A DNA stretch of 21,557 nucleotides from Prosthecobacter debontii (GTDB lineage Bacteria; Verrucomicrobiota; Verrucomicrobiia; Verrucomicrobiales; Akkermansiaceae), in contig CAMCYT010000014.1 of the NCBI GenBank assembly GCA_945885485.1, positions 1-21,557 of the forward strand, given 5' to 3'. This document shows, in pieces, positions 14,444 through 21,409 of this stretch. The position numbers and the translations under genes were made by a program. Positions within the stretch are counted from its first letter, which is position 1. Each line of letters begins with the position of its first letter. The notes below the pieces were generated by a model. The model was not told the DNA's origin, ran no database searches, and saw only the letters and a list, made by a program, of their open reading frames with translations.

Positions 14444-15196
14444 TCAAACCCCCCTCTTATCCCCCCAAAGCCGCACATGCAGCCGATCCGAAAACCTCAC
14501 TCCAAAATCCCTGCACTTCTCCGCCAACCAAGGAGCAACCCTGTCGATTTCTGCCACATTCCGCCCCTCAGGCATCAAAATCACCCGATCCATCGGAATC
14601 TGAGACCGCTCCACCAAGGCCATCACCTCAGCTAAATCGCTTTCCTTTTCCACCACAAATTTAAACCAAGCCTTACCACCTTCCATTAATCCGCGGATTA
14701 CCTCTGGCTTTTCTCTCAAATTGACCGCCACCCCGCTGTTCCCCAACTTCGGCGAAACATTGAACTGCCCCACCGCAGCCATCAACGCATCCCCCGGCAA
14801 ACGCGTGCCATTCGTTTCCATTTCAAAAAACCAATCTCTGCCATCCTTTAGGAGCTCAGCGATCAATTCCCCCAAACCCTCCTCCTGCAACAACGGTTCC
14901 CCACCCGTTAGCACCACATGCCGGCATTCATATTTCCTTACCTCCTCCGCAACTTCCGCCGCACCCATCTCGATGATCGCCTCTTCTTTGCAATGCTTCT
15001 GATAACCCGGTAGCCCATCCTTTTCATGCACCCATGGTGTTCCAACGAAATTCCAAGTATGATCCGTATCACACCAAACGCAATGCAAGTTACATAGCGA
15101 CAACCTGACAAAAACCGCCGGCATTCCCACACTCACACCCTCCCCTTGCAAGGTGAAAAAAATCTCTGCCACATCCCCCATACGCGCCAACTTCAT
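14444..15196 (-). CDS. queE: 7-carboxy-7-deazaguanine synthase (radical SAM)
   Basis: 250 residues from the ATG at 15196. The frame is open to a TTG at 15247, but the family begins just before the EIFFTLQGEG motif, so this ATG (or the one five codons later) fits better. QueE turns 6-carboxytetrahydropterin into 7-carboxy-7-deazaguanine on the way to queuosine. Visible marks: LQGEG, the [4Fe-4S] cluster motif CNLHCVWCD (Cys35, Cys39, Cys42, spacing CxxxCxxC), VVLTGGEPLLQ, EMETNGT and NVSPKLGNSG. No other queuosine gene (queC, queD, queF) is in the window. It is divergent from the pseudouridine synthase gene. Confidence 0.93.
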   Translation of the reverse strand: MKLARMGDVAEIFFTLQGEGVSVGMPAVFVRLSLCNLHCVWCDTDHTWNFVGTPWVHEKDGLPGYQKHCKEEAIIEMGAAEVAEEVRKYECRHVVLTGGEPLLQEEGLGELIAELLKDGRDWFFEMETNGTRLPGDALMAAVGQFNVSPKLGNSGVAVNLREKPEVIRGLMEGGKAWFKFVVEKESDLAEVMALVERSQIPMDRVILMPEGRNVAEIDRVAPWLAEKCRDFGVRFSDRLHVRLWGDKRGV

Positions 15197-15326
15197 AACC
15201 GCAGTCTCATCCGTCTTTCCCACTCTGAAAAGTTCTGAGTTACACAATTACTCTCATATTGAAAAATTAGAGTTTTACTCCTCTCCTCCTTAACCTCCTC
15301 TCTCCATGTAGAAAAAAGCAGGAACT

Positions 15327-16013
15327 ATGACACTAGCCCAATTCATCGCCAAACGTAGCGGACTCGGGAAACGTCATGCCAAAAAACTTATCGAATCCGG
15401 AGAGATCACGCTAAACGGTGAAATTGTCACCGATGGCAATCTCCCACTAGGAACCTTCGATCGCCTCACAGCCAGAGGAGAAATCCTCCAAGCTCGCACT
15501 GCGCGCTACATCCTCCTTCACAAACCCATCGGCATCCTCTCAGCGACCACCGACAAAACCCATCGCACAGTCATCGATCTGATCGACGAATCATGGGCAA
15601 CCGATCTTCATCTCGCCGGCCGCCTCGACCGCGCAACCTCTGGGCTAATGATCCTTACCAACGATTCCCGTTTTTCCAAATCCCTCACCTCCCCGGAAAA
15701 TCACGTCCCGAAAACCTACCTCGTTCACACCGATCAACCCATCCCCGAAAACGTCATCCAACAATTTCGTCATGGGATGTCGTTCGAAAAAGAAAACACC
15801 CGCTCCGCCCCAGCCATCGTCGAGCTTTTGTCAGAAACCTCCTGCCGACTGACGATTTACGAGGGCCTCCATCACCAGATCAAACGGATGTTCCTCCGCT
15901 TCGGCATCCGCGTCACCCAACTCCATAGGGAATCCATCGGCCCTTACCTACTCGGGGATCTCCAACCCGGAGAATGGAGGCACATCGATCTGTTACTTTG
16001 CTATTGCCAATAA
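15327..16013 (+). CDS. rsuA: RsuA/RluB-family pseudouridine synthase
   Basis: 228 residues, the normal size for RsuA (231 in E. coli), which makes pseudouridine 516 in 16S rRNA. Residues 1-45 are an S4 RNA-binding domain (FIAKRSGLGKRHAKKLI, LNGEIV). The catalytic domain has HKPIGIL, the motif GRLDRATSGLMILTND with catalytic Asp101, KTYLV, and the GLHHQIKRMFLRFG ending. RluE/RluF types share these motifs, but the compact length favours RsuA. AGGA six bases before the ATG is a fair ribosome site. Its stop codon lies inside the palindrome of the AbrB-PIN module, whose antitoxin gene starts 19 bases later. Confidence 0.9.
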   Translation: MTLAQFIAKRSGLGKRHAKKLIESGEITLNGEIVTDGNLPLGTFDRLTARGEILQARTARYILLHKPIGILSATTDKTHRTVIDLIDESWATDLHLAGRLDRATSGLMILTNDSRFSKSLTSPENHVPKTYLVHTDQPIPENVIQQFRHGMSFEKENTRSAPAIVELLSETSCRLTIYEGLHHQIKRMFLRFGIRVTQLHRESIGPYLLGDLQPGEWRHIDLLLCYCQ

Positions 16014-16033
16014 AAATGGCATTTTAATTGGCA
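16005..16033. promoter_or_regulatory. 29-bp palindromic operator of the AbrB-PIN module
   Basis: TGCCAAT (16005-16011) and ATTGGCA (16027-16033) enclose AAAAATGGCATTTTA. All pairs match except one symmetric A/A pair (16012/16026) around a central G. It covers the rsuA stop and the first base of the antitoxin ATG. AbrB-type antitoxins bind such dyads to repress their own operon. Confidence 0.7.
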
Positions 16034-16314
16034 TGAGTATTACCATCCAACTTGGAAAATCGGGACGGCTAGTCGTCCCCAAAGCCATACGCGATAACCT
16101 CGGACTGCACGAAGGAAGTCGCCTGAAACTCGAAATCCAAGGCGGTAAATTTCAAGTTACCCCAGAACCAGATCCGATAAAAATCAAAATCAAGAATGGC
16201 CTTCCGGTCATCTCAAGCGGTCAACCCCTCAAACGAGATAGCATCGTACAAGCCATCAAGGCGGATCGCGATGCGCGTGAGGAAAAAATCGTTTCCACCT
16301 CAAAACGGAAATGA
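16033..16314 (+). CDS. AbrB/MazE-type antitoxin of a VapBC-like module
   Basis: 93 residues. Residues 1-46 are a SpoVT/AbrB swapped-hairpin DNA-binding domain (TIQLGKSGRLVVPKAIRDNL, then EGSRLKLEIQGGKFQVTPE). The rest is a charged, probably flexible region that would wrap the toxin. Its stop overlaps the toxin start as ATGA, the usual coupling in these modules. It begins inside a 29-bp palindrome, so self-repression by the antitoxin or the toxin-antitoxin complex is likely. No Shine-Dalgarno sequence precedes the ATG. Confidence 0.92.
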   Translation: MSITIQLGKSGRLVVPKAIRDNLGLHEGSRLKLEIQGGKFQVTPEPDPIKIKIKNGLPVISSGQPLKRDSIVQAIKADRDAREEKIVSTSKRK

Positions 16315-16730
16315 AAACCGCTCTAGATTCCTCAGTTCTCGTCTCCGCTCTTTGCGAGGAAGATGATCATCACACCGCTTGTCAGAACGTTTTACTATCA
16401 AGTAAAAGTCATGTATTTGCGCATACTTTCACAGAAACATTCAGCACCCTCACAGGTGGGCGTTTGGGCTTCAGGGTTCCAGCCTCAGATGCAGCTCAAA
16501 TACTTCGTGTGCAGATCGCCCCAAAACTTCTAGCCATCCAACTCGATGCAGATGAACTCCTTCAAGCATTCGGTGAAGCAGAAAGTCGGGGAATACGAGG
16601 CGGTGCTATTTACGATTACCTCCATCTCTTCTCCGCGCGAAAATCCGGGGCGAAACGTTTCTACACACTAAACCTCACAGACTTCCTCGCCTTTCACCGC
16701 TCGGGGGATCCAGAAATCATGACTCCGTAA
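16311..16730 (+). CDS. PIN-domain ribonuclease toxin (VapC-like)
   Basis: 139 residues. VapC toxins are Mg/Mn-dependent RNases that usually cut tRNA or rRNA. The four acidic PIN residues are visible: Asp6 in ALDSSVLVSAL, Glu42 in FTETFSTLTGG, Asp102 in GAIYDYLHL and Asp124 in TLNLTDF. The site looks intact, so the toxin should be active. It is coupled to the AbrB-type antitoxin by a 4-base overlap. About 65 bases later the Xre-RES module begins. Confidence 0.92.
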   Translation: MKTALDSSVLVSALCEEDDHHTACQNVLLSSKSHVFAHTFTETFSTLTGGRLGFRVPASDAAQILRVQIAPKLLAIQLDADELLQAFGEAESRGIRGGAIYDYLHLFSARKSGAKRFYTLNLTDFLAFHRSGDPEIMTP

Positions 16731-16760
16731 ATAGATCGAATTCCATTCAAAAATCCCCCT

Positions 16761-16803
16761 TGCTATTATCAGTCGAATCAATTAATTGTTTCATATGAAA
16801 CAA
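16761..16803 (+). promoter_or_regulatory. Likely promoter and 18-bp operator of the Xre-RES module
   Basis: TGCTATTAT (16761-16769) fits an extended -10 box. Downstream are a 10-bp palindrome CAATTAATTG (16779-16788) and a perfect 18-bp palindrome TTGTTTCATATGAAACAA (16786-16803), whose centre is the CATATG that contains the antitoxin start codon. Binding there would block elongation just after initiation. The role is inferred from the position. Confidence 0.6.
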
Positions 16804-17241
16804 AATATCACCAAGTATCCCCTTCCAGAGGATGAGCCAGATCCCCATGAAAACTCGGTGTTAAAATCCCCCGAGGCTCCATTCCTCATCAACCGCGTGC
16901 GTGAGGGTTTACCCATGCCAGAATTTCACTCCGCCCGAGAAATGCTCGGTCTCAGCGAGGAAAGACTCGCCGCGCTTCTCGGTATGTCCCGCGCCACCCT
17001 CCACCGCCGGAAAAAAACCGGACATCTAGATCGGATGGAGTCGGATCGTTTGGTCCGCTACGCCCGCTTGTTTTACCGCGCAAATGCCGTGTTCAGCAGC
17101 CCAGAAATCGCGCGTTCATGGCTCACCGCTCCAGCCATCGCTTTCAACAGCGAACTCCCGTTAGACTTCGCGGATACCGAAATGGGTGCCCGAGAAGTAG
17201 AAGCCTTGCTCGGTCGCATCGAACACGGAGTATTTTCCTAA
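16795..17241 (+). CDS. Xre/MbcA/ParS-type antitoxin of a RES-Xre module
   Basis: 148 residues from the ATG at 16795; a TTG three codons earlier is in frame but lies in the palindrome. After a polar N terminus, residues 45-85 form a helix-turn-helix (SAREMLGLSEERLAALLGMS, then RATLHRRKKTG). Residues 85-148 match the DUF2384 toxin-binding domain (LVRYARLFYRANAVFSSPEI, then ARSWLTAP and a GAREVEALLGRIEHG end). Such antitoxins cap the RES toxin active site and repress their own promoter. The toxin gene follows after 2 bases. The 18-bp palindrome on the start codon is the likely binding site. Confidence 0.93.
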   Translation: MKQNITKYPLPEDEPDPHENSVLKSPEAPFLINRVREGLPMPEFHSAREMLGLSEERLAALLGMSRATLHRRKKTGHLDRMESDRLVRYARLFYRANAVFSSPEIARSWLTAPAIAFNSELPLDFADTEMGAREVEALLGRIEHGVFS

Positions 17242-17243
17242 TC

Positions 17244-17708
17244 ATGGCCTTATTTTACCGCATCGTCCAACCGCGTTGGGCAGTCTCAGCGATGAATGGC
17301 GAAGGAGCGCGGCTCTGGGGCGGTCGATGGAACTCACCCGGCCTTCCGGCCGTCTATCTTGCTGAATCCCGTGCCCTCGCCGCGCTGGAAATTCTCGTCC
17401 ATGCCCCTCGCGAGGCTCTTCTGCTGGATTGGAGTCTCATCGAAGTGCAGGTTCCCGATGACTCCATTCAAACCATCCCCAGCAAAAATCTACCCTCCGA
17501 TTGGCGCGACTTGCCCTCCTCACCCAACGCCCGAAACTTTGGCGACACATGGCTGCGTCAGACTGAAAAATTAGCACTCAAACTCCCCAGCACCATCATT
17601 GACCAAGAGCATATCCTCCTGCTCCATCCCACACATGCTAATGCAGCAAAGTTAAAAATCTCCTCCCCACAAACTTTTCGCTTCGATAAGCGATTCACTG
17701 AAATTTGA
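17244..17708 (+). CDS. RES-domain toxin (NAD+-degrading)
   Basis: 154 residues. The frame is open from 17118, but the ATG at 17244 lies 2 bases after the antitoxin stop and begins with the family's FYRIV segment. RES toxins (MbcT, ParT types) break down NAD+ or transfer ADP-ribose. The Arg-Glu-Ser residues are visible: Arg28 in GARLWGGRWNSPG, Glu49 in ALAALEILVH and Ser116 in LPSTII, followed by LLLHPTHANAAKL near the end. All look intact. A 37-base gap leads to homoserine dehydrogenase. Confidence 0.93.
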   Translation: MALFYRIVQPRWAVSAMNGEGARLWGGRWNSPGLPAVYLAESRALAALEILVHAPREALLLDWSLIEVQVPDDSIQTIPSKNLPSDWRDLPSSPNARNFGDTWLRQTEKLALKLPSTIIDQEHILLLHPTHANAAKLKISSPQTFRFDKRFTEI

Positions 17709-17745
17709 AGTTTGAGATTTCCCTGACTCCCCCTAGCCTCGCCGC

Positions 17746-19071
17746 GTGAGCAACTGCAATAAATTAGGAATCGGCTTGGCGGGCTTCGGCACTGTCGGCT
17801 CTGGCGTATGGAACACACTTGAAAAAAATGGTGCACTCATCTCCGAGCGCACCGGCAATGGCGTTTCCCTAGCCATCACCAAAATTCTCGTTCGCGACCT
17901 GAAAAAGACCCGTTCCACCACCTCCGCCGTTCCTTCGGAAATCCTCACCACCGACTGGCATGGACTCGTCAACGACCCATCCGTCGACATCGTCGTGGAA
18001 CTGATCGGCGGCACCACAGATGCCTTTGAAATCGTCGCCGCCGCCTTGCTTGCGAAAAAACCGGTCGTCACCGGAAACAAAGCCCTGCTCGCTGAGCGCG
18101 GCGTTGAGCTGTTCGCCATTTCTCGTAAAATGGAGACTCCCATCTTCTTCGAGGCCGCCATCGCTGGAGGAATCCCCATCGTTAAAACGGTTCAAGATTC
18201 CTTCATCGGCAATCAGATCCATTCCTTCACCGGAATCATCAACGGCACCTCGAACTACATCCTCGAGCAAATGACCTTGCGCGGTATCGATTACCCAACC
18301 GCTCTAACAGAAGCTCAAGAGCTCGGTTACGCGGAAGCCGATCCAGCCCTCGACGTCAATGGTTGGGACGCCGCCCACAAGGCCATCCTTCTCGCCACGC
18401 TCGCCTACGGTTTTCCCATCGATCCGAAAAACATCCATGTCTCCGGCATCGAACAAGTCCGTCCCACCGATATCCGTTTCGCGAAATCGCTGGGTTATGT
18501 GATCAAACTTCTTGCGGTCATCCGTGAACGCGATGGCGGCTCGGTCGAACTCCGCGTGCAGCCATCGTTCATTTCCCAGAAACACATCCTTGCCTCAGTC
18601 AATGGTGTGTTCAATGCCGTCTCGGTGAATGCCGATGCCGCAGGCGAATCGCTCTTCTACGGTCGCGGCGCCGGCCAAGGCCCAACTGCTTCTTCAGTCA
18701 TCGCCGATCTCGTCGAAGCAGCTCGCAACTTCGCTCACACCGCGCAGCATCGCGGATTCTTACCTTATCGCGAAACCGGAAGCCTCGTCCCCATCGAGGA
18801 AACCTCCACCGCTTACTACGTCCGCTTCGACGTCACAGACCGACCCGGCGTCGTCGCTGAAATCGCCACGGTGATTGCCAAACACAAAATCGGCATCTCT
18901 GGAACTCACTCCCCTGTCGATGCCTCAAACCCCGACGCTGAATTCGTCGACATGGTTTTCCTCCTCCATTCCTGCCCCTTCGGAAAACTTACCACCGCCC
19001 TAACAGAAATCGAAACCCTAAACTGCATCAACTCAACACCCGTCGTCTTCCGTATTGAAAATTTAGGATGA
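17746..19071 (+). CDS. hom: Homoserine dehydrogenase
   Basis: 441 residues, GTG start at 17746, right before the family's N-terminal glycine motif; length is normal for the monofunctional bacterial enzyme. It reduces aspartate semialdehyde to homoserine for threonine and methionine synthesis. Domains: NAD(P)-binding GLAGFGTVGSGV (8-19), VVELIGGT and VTGNKALLAE, the catalytic and substrate region with FEAAIAGGIPIVK, GIINGTSNYIL, EADPALDVNGWDAAHK, and a C-terminal ACT domain (about 355-441) starting DVTDRPGVVAEIATVI, the usual threonine feedback site. It is not fused to aspartokinase. No Shine-Dalgarno sequence. It lies between toxin-antitoxin modules but is plainly housekeeping. Confidence 0.96.
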   Translation: MSNCNKLGIGLAGFGTVGSGVWNTLEKNGALISERTGNGVSLAITKILVRDLKKTRSTTSAVPSEILTTDWHGLVNDPSVDIVVELIGGTTDAFEIVAAALLAKKPVVTGNKALLAERGVELFAISRKMETPIFFEAAIAGGIPIVKTVQDSFIGNQIHSFTGIINGTSNYILEQMTLRGIDYPTALTEAQELGYAEADPALDVNGWDAAHKAILLATLAYGFPIDPKNIHVSGIEQVRPTDIRFAKSLGYVIKLLAVIRERDGGSVELRVQPSFISQKHILASVNGVFNAVSVNADAAGESLFYGRGAGQGPTASSVIADLVEAARNFAHTAQHRGFLPYRETGSLVPIEETSTAYYVRFDVTDRPGVVAEIATVIAKHKIGISGTHSPVDASNPDAEFVDMVFLLHSCPFGKLTTALTEIETLNCINSTPVVFRIENLG

Positions 19072-19079
19072 AGATTTTC

Positions 19080-19211
19080 ACCGCGGAGGCGCAGAGGTCG
19101 CAAAGGATCGCAGAGCCGGTGCTATGAAAAATTTTAAGTTTTGAACTTACGTCTTATTCCTCAAACCAAATCTTCCTCCGCGCTCCTCAGCGGCCTCTGC
19201 GCCTCCGCGGT
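19080..19211. repeat. Long inverted repeat between hom and gatB
   Basis: ACCGCGGAGGCGCAGAGG (19080-19097) and CCTCTGCGCCTCCGCGGT (19194-19211) are perfect 18-bp inverted arms. Similarity goes on inward with a few mismatches for another 15-18 bases on each side. The spacer is about 96 bases and AT-rich in the middle. It fills almost the whole 167-base gap. It has the look of a dispersed intergenic repeat or tiny mobile cassette; no gene is inside. Confidence 0.8.
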
Positions 19212-19238
19212 AAACCTCTTTCCACAACCTCCTCCAAC

Positions 19239-20690
19239 ATGCCCTACCTCGTAACAATCGGATTGGAAGTCCACGCCCAAGTTAATACCGAAACCAAAAT
19301 GTTCTGCGCTTGCCGCACTTCTTTTGGTGATGACCCGAACACGAACACCTGCCCAGTTTGCCTCGGCTATCCTGGTGCATTGCCGGTTCTTAATAAAAAG
19401 GCCATCGAGAAAACTTTACTGACAGGTCTCGCGCTCGGTTGTGGTTCTCCGGAATATTCTCGTTGGGATAGAAAGAACTACTTCTATCCGGACATGCCGA
19501 AAAACTACCAAACCACTCAGATGGATTTCCCTCTCTGCCTCGGTGGTGGCGTTCCGCTTTTCGACGATTGCTATCCGACTGATGCGCGAAAAGATATCAA
19601 GACCCCTAACAAAATCGTCCGCCTCAACCGCATCCACTTGGAAGAAGACGTTGCAAAATCCACTCACCTCACAACCACTTCGCTCATCGATTTCAATCGT
19701 GCTGGCACTCCGCTGATGGAAATCGTCACCGAGCCGGATCTTGAATCCGCAGAGGAAGCTTTTGCTTACTTACGTTCGCTTCAGCTCGTGCTTCATGAAT
19801 GCAACACCTCCGATGCCGACCTCGAAAAAGGAAACCTTCGTTGCGATGTAAACATCTCTCTTCGTGAAAAAGAATCCGATCCGCTCGGCGCAAAAGTTGA
19901 GTTAAAAAACCTCAACTCCTTCTCCGCCATCCGCCGCGCGATCCATTTCGAAATCGAGCGCCAGACGGAAGAACTCAGCGCAGGAATCCCGCAAATCCAA
20001 TCCACCCGTCGTTGGAACGACGATCTTGGTGAAACCCAACTCATGCGGACCAAAGAAGACGCGCACGACTACCGCTACTTCCCTTGCCCCGATCTTTTGC
20101 CCATCGCCACCGCGCCCCTTCTTGAAACCGTCCGCCCTCTCGTCCCAGAGCCGCGTTTAAATAAAATTTCGCGCTACGAAAACGACTTCGGCCTGACCGC
20201 CTATGATGCTGCTGTGCTTACTGCTGACAGCCATCTTGCAAAATATTTTGAAGCCACAGCCGACCCAGCGATCCCAGCCAAGAAGACCGCGAACTTTCTC
20301 ATCAACAACCTGCTCGGCACACTCAACGAGCAAGCCATCAGCATCGCTGAATGTCCTGTGTCGCCAGACAAACTCCGCGACCTGTTAGTCTTGGTCGAAA
20401 ACGGCACCCTCGCCCCGAACCAAGCCAAAGAAGTTTTCACCGTCCTCTTCGCCGCACCAGAACGCGCACCGAAAGACATCGCAGATGAACTCGGTTTCAA
20501 ACCCACCTCCGCTGGCGACCTCGAAGCTTTGGTCGATGCTGCCATCGCCGAAAACTCAACCGAAGTCGAAGCCATCAAAGACGGCAACGAAAAGCTCCTC
20601 AACTTCCTCACCGGCAAGGTCATGAAATCCTCATCGACCAAACCCAACCCAAAACAAGTCACCGACTTGTTACGAGCGAAGTTGTTGTAG
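19239..20690 (+). CDS. gatB: Asp/Glu-tRNA amidotransferase subunit B
   Basis: 483 residues, normal for GatB (about 475-500). With GatA and GatC it turns Glu-tRNA(Gln) and Asp-tRNA(Asn) into Gln-tRNA and Asn-tRNA. Motifs: IGLEVHAQVNTETKMFCAC, the NTCPVCLGYPGALPVLN zinc-site segment with Cys pairs, RKNYFYPDMPKNYQ, HLEEDVAKS, DFNRAGTPLMEIVTEPD, LRCDVNIS, and VELKNLNS. The C terminus holds the helical and YqeY-like domain that binds tRNA. gatA and gatC are not next to it. The ATG lacks a Shine-Dalgarno sequence. A GC-rich hairpin follows the stop. Confidence 0.97.
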   Translation: MPYLVTIGLEVHAQVNTETKMFCACRTSFGDDPNTNTCPVCLGYPGALPVLNKKAIEKTLLTGLALGCGSPEYSRWDRKNYFYPDMPKNYQTTQMDFPLCLGGGVPLFDDCYPTDARKDIKTPNKIVRLNRIHLEEDVAKSTHLTTTSLIDFNRAGTPLMEIVTEPDLESAEEAFAYLRSLQLVLHECNTSDADLEKGNLRCDVNISLREKESDPLGAKVELKNLNSFSAIRRAIHFEIERQTEELSAGIPQIQSTRRWNDDLGETQLMRTKEDAHDYRYFPCPDLLPIATAPLLETVRPLVPEPRLNKISRYENDFGLTAYDAAVLTADSHLAKYFEATADPAIPAKKTANFLINNLLGTLNEQAISIAECPVSPDKLRDLLVLVENGTLAPNQAKEVFTVLFAAPERAPKDIADELGFKPTSAGDLEALVDAAIAENSTEVEAIKDGNEKLLNFLTGKVMKSSSTKPNPKQVTDLLRAKLL

Positions 20691-20693
20691 GAG

Positions 20694-20713
20694 AGCCCCG
20701 ACAAGTCGGGGCT
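20694..20713 (+). terminator. Hairpin after gatB, within a repeat cassette
   Basis: AGCCCCGAC AA GTCGGGGCT is a perfect inverted repeat four bases after the gatB stop (in practice an 8-bp stem with a 4-base loop). It is followed by GGCTTATTTCC, a poor T-tract. It probably ends the gatB message. Its flanks GGAGAGCC and CTGGCTT recur after higA. Confidence 0.6.
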
Positions 20714-20741
20714 GGCTTATTTCCTCACCCTTACACTCTCC

Positions 20742-20769
20742 TTGACAACATAACGCAATGCGTTATTAT
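20742..20769 (+). promoter_or_regulatory. Promoter and operator of higBA
   Basis: TTGACA (20742-20747, exact consensus) and TATTAT (20764-20769) are 16 bases apart. The 17-bp palindrome ATAACGCA A TGCGTTAT (20750-20766) fills the spacer, so a bound repressor would exclude RNA polymerase. The start of transcription should fall near 20776, about five bases before the higB ATG. Confidence 0.8.
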
Positions 20770-20780
20770 CTCTTCACGTT

Positions 20781-21062
20781 ATGATCGCTTCGTTCTCCTG
20801 CAAAAACACCGAAGCGTTTTTTAACGAACGAAAATCCCGCAGCTTTCCACCGAACATCCAGCGCGTGGCTTTAAGAAAACTCGCTCAACTCCACGCAGTT
20901 TCCGAACTCAAACATCTCTCTATTCCACCCGGCAATCGACTCGAAGCCCTCAAAGGAAACCGCAAAGGGCAACATTCCATTCGCATCAACAATCAATGGC
21001 GAATCTGCTTCATCTGGAAAGTAGACGCTCCTCACGAAGTCGAAATCACTGATTACCATTAA
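20781..21062 (+). CDS. higB: HigB/RelE-superfamily mRNase toxin
   Basis: 93 residues, typical for HigB. These toxins cut mRNA on translating ribosomes. Visible family segments: FSCKNTEAFF at the start, RKLAQLHAVSELKHL in the helix, the PPGNRLEALKG segment, then HSIRINNQWRICFIW and EVEITDYH at the C terminus, with the conserved Arg and final His. The toxin gene comes first, the usual order for higBA. Leader RNA would be only about five bases, so initiation is nearly leaderless. Confidence 0.94.
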   Translation: MIASFSCKNTEAFFNERKSRSFPPNIQRVALRKLAQLHAVSELKHLSIPPGNRLEALKGNRKGQHSIRINNQWRICFIWKVDAPHEVEITDYH

Positions 21063-21066
21063 CCCC

Positions 21067-21360
21067 ATGAAAAAGCATCTACCCATCCACCCCGGCGAAG
21101 TCCTCCGTGAGGATTTTCTTCTTCCTCTCGGCCTCTCTGAATACCGTCTCGCCAAAGACATCGGAGTTCCGCCGCGCCGCATCAACGAAATTGTCAAAGG
21201 CAAACGCGCCGTCACGGTCGACACCTCGCTCCGCCTCGAACGCTACTTCGGCTGGCCCGCACAAGTTTGGCTCAACCTGCAAAACCATCACGACCAACAA
21301 ATTGCCCAAGATGCCCTCAAATCCACCTTAGCAAAAATCCAACCCTGTCCAGTGCTCTAA
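21067..21360 (+). CDS. higA: HigA-type helix-turn-helix antitoxin
   Basis: 97 residues. The family signature HPGEVLREDFLLPLGLS opens the protein, followed by the helix-turn-helix (YRLAKDIGVPPRRINEIVKG), KRAVTVDTSLRLERYFG and WLNLQNHHD. HigA binds HigB and represses the shared promoter through the palindrome at 20750-20766. It starts 4 bases after the higB stop. The module looks complete. Confidence 0.95.
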   Translation: MKKHLPIHPGEVLREDFLLPLGLSEYRLAKDIGVPPRRINEIVKGKRAVTVDTSLRLERYFGWPAQVWLNLQNHHDQQIAQDALKSTLAKIQPCPVL

Positions 21361-21362
21361 TG

Positions 21363-21386
21363 GGAGAGCCTGCCTCCAGCTGGCTT
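21363..21386 (+). repeat. Short repeat after higA, related to the post-gatB repeat
   Basis: GGAGAGCC (21363-21370) and CTGGCTT (21380-21386) flank TGCCTCCAG. The same flanks surround the GC-rich hairpin at 20690-20718. Outer AGCC/GGCT bases can pair. Both copies lie within three bases of a stop codon. Confidence 0.45.
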
Positions 21387-21409
21387 TCGCTGCGCACCTA
21401 ACAAAACCC

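Noticed and set aside
17118..17243. Upstream extension of the RES toxin frame
   Set aside because: It overlaps the antitoxin in another frame, is Arg/Ser-rich and unlike RES proteins; the ATG at 17244 fits the operon.
19072..19238. Possible small gene or ncRNA between hom and gatB
   Set aside because: No start-to-stop frame of useful size and no known RNA motif; the gap is accounted for by the inverted repeat.
20201..20704. 167-codon minus-strand frame
   Set aside because: Antisense to the C-terminal part of gatB, a certain gene.
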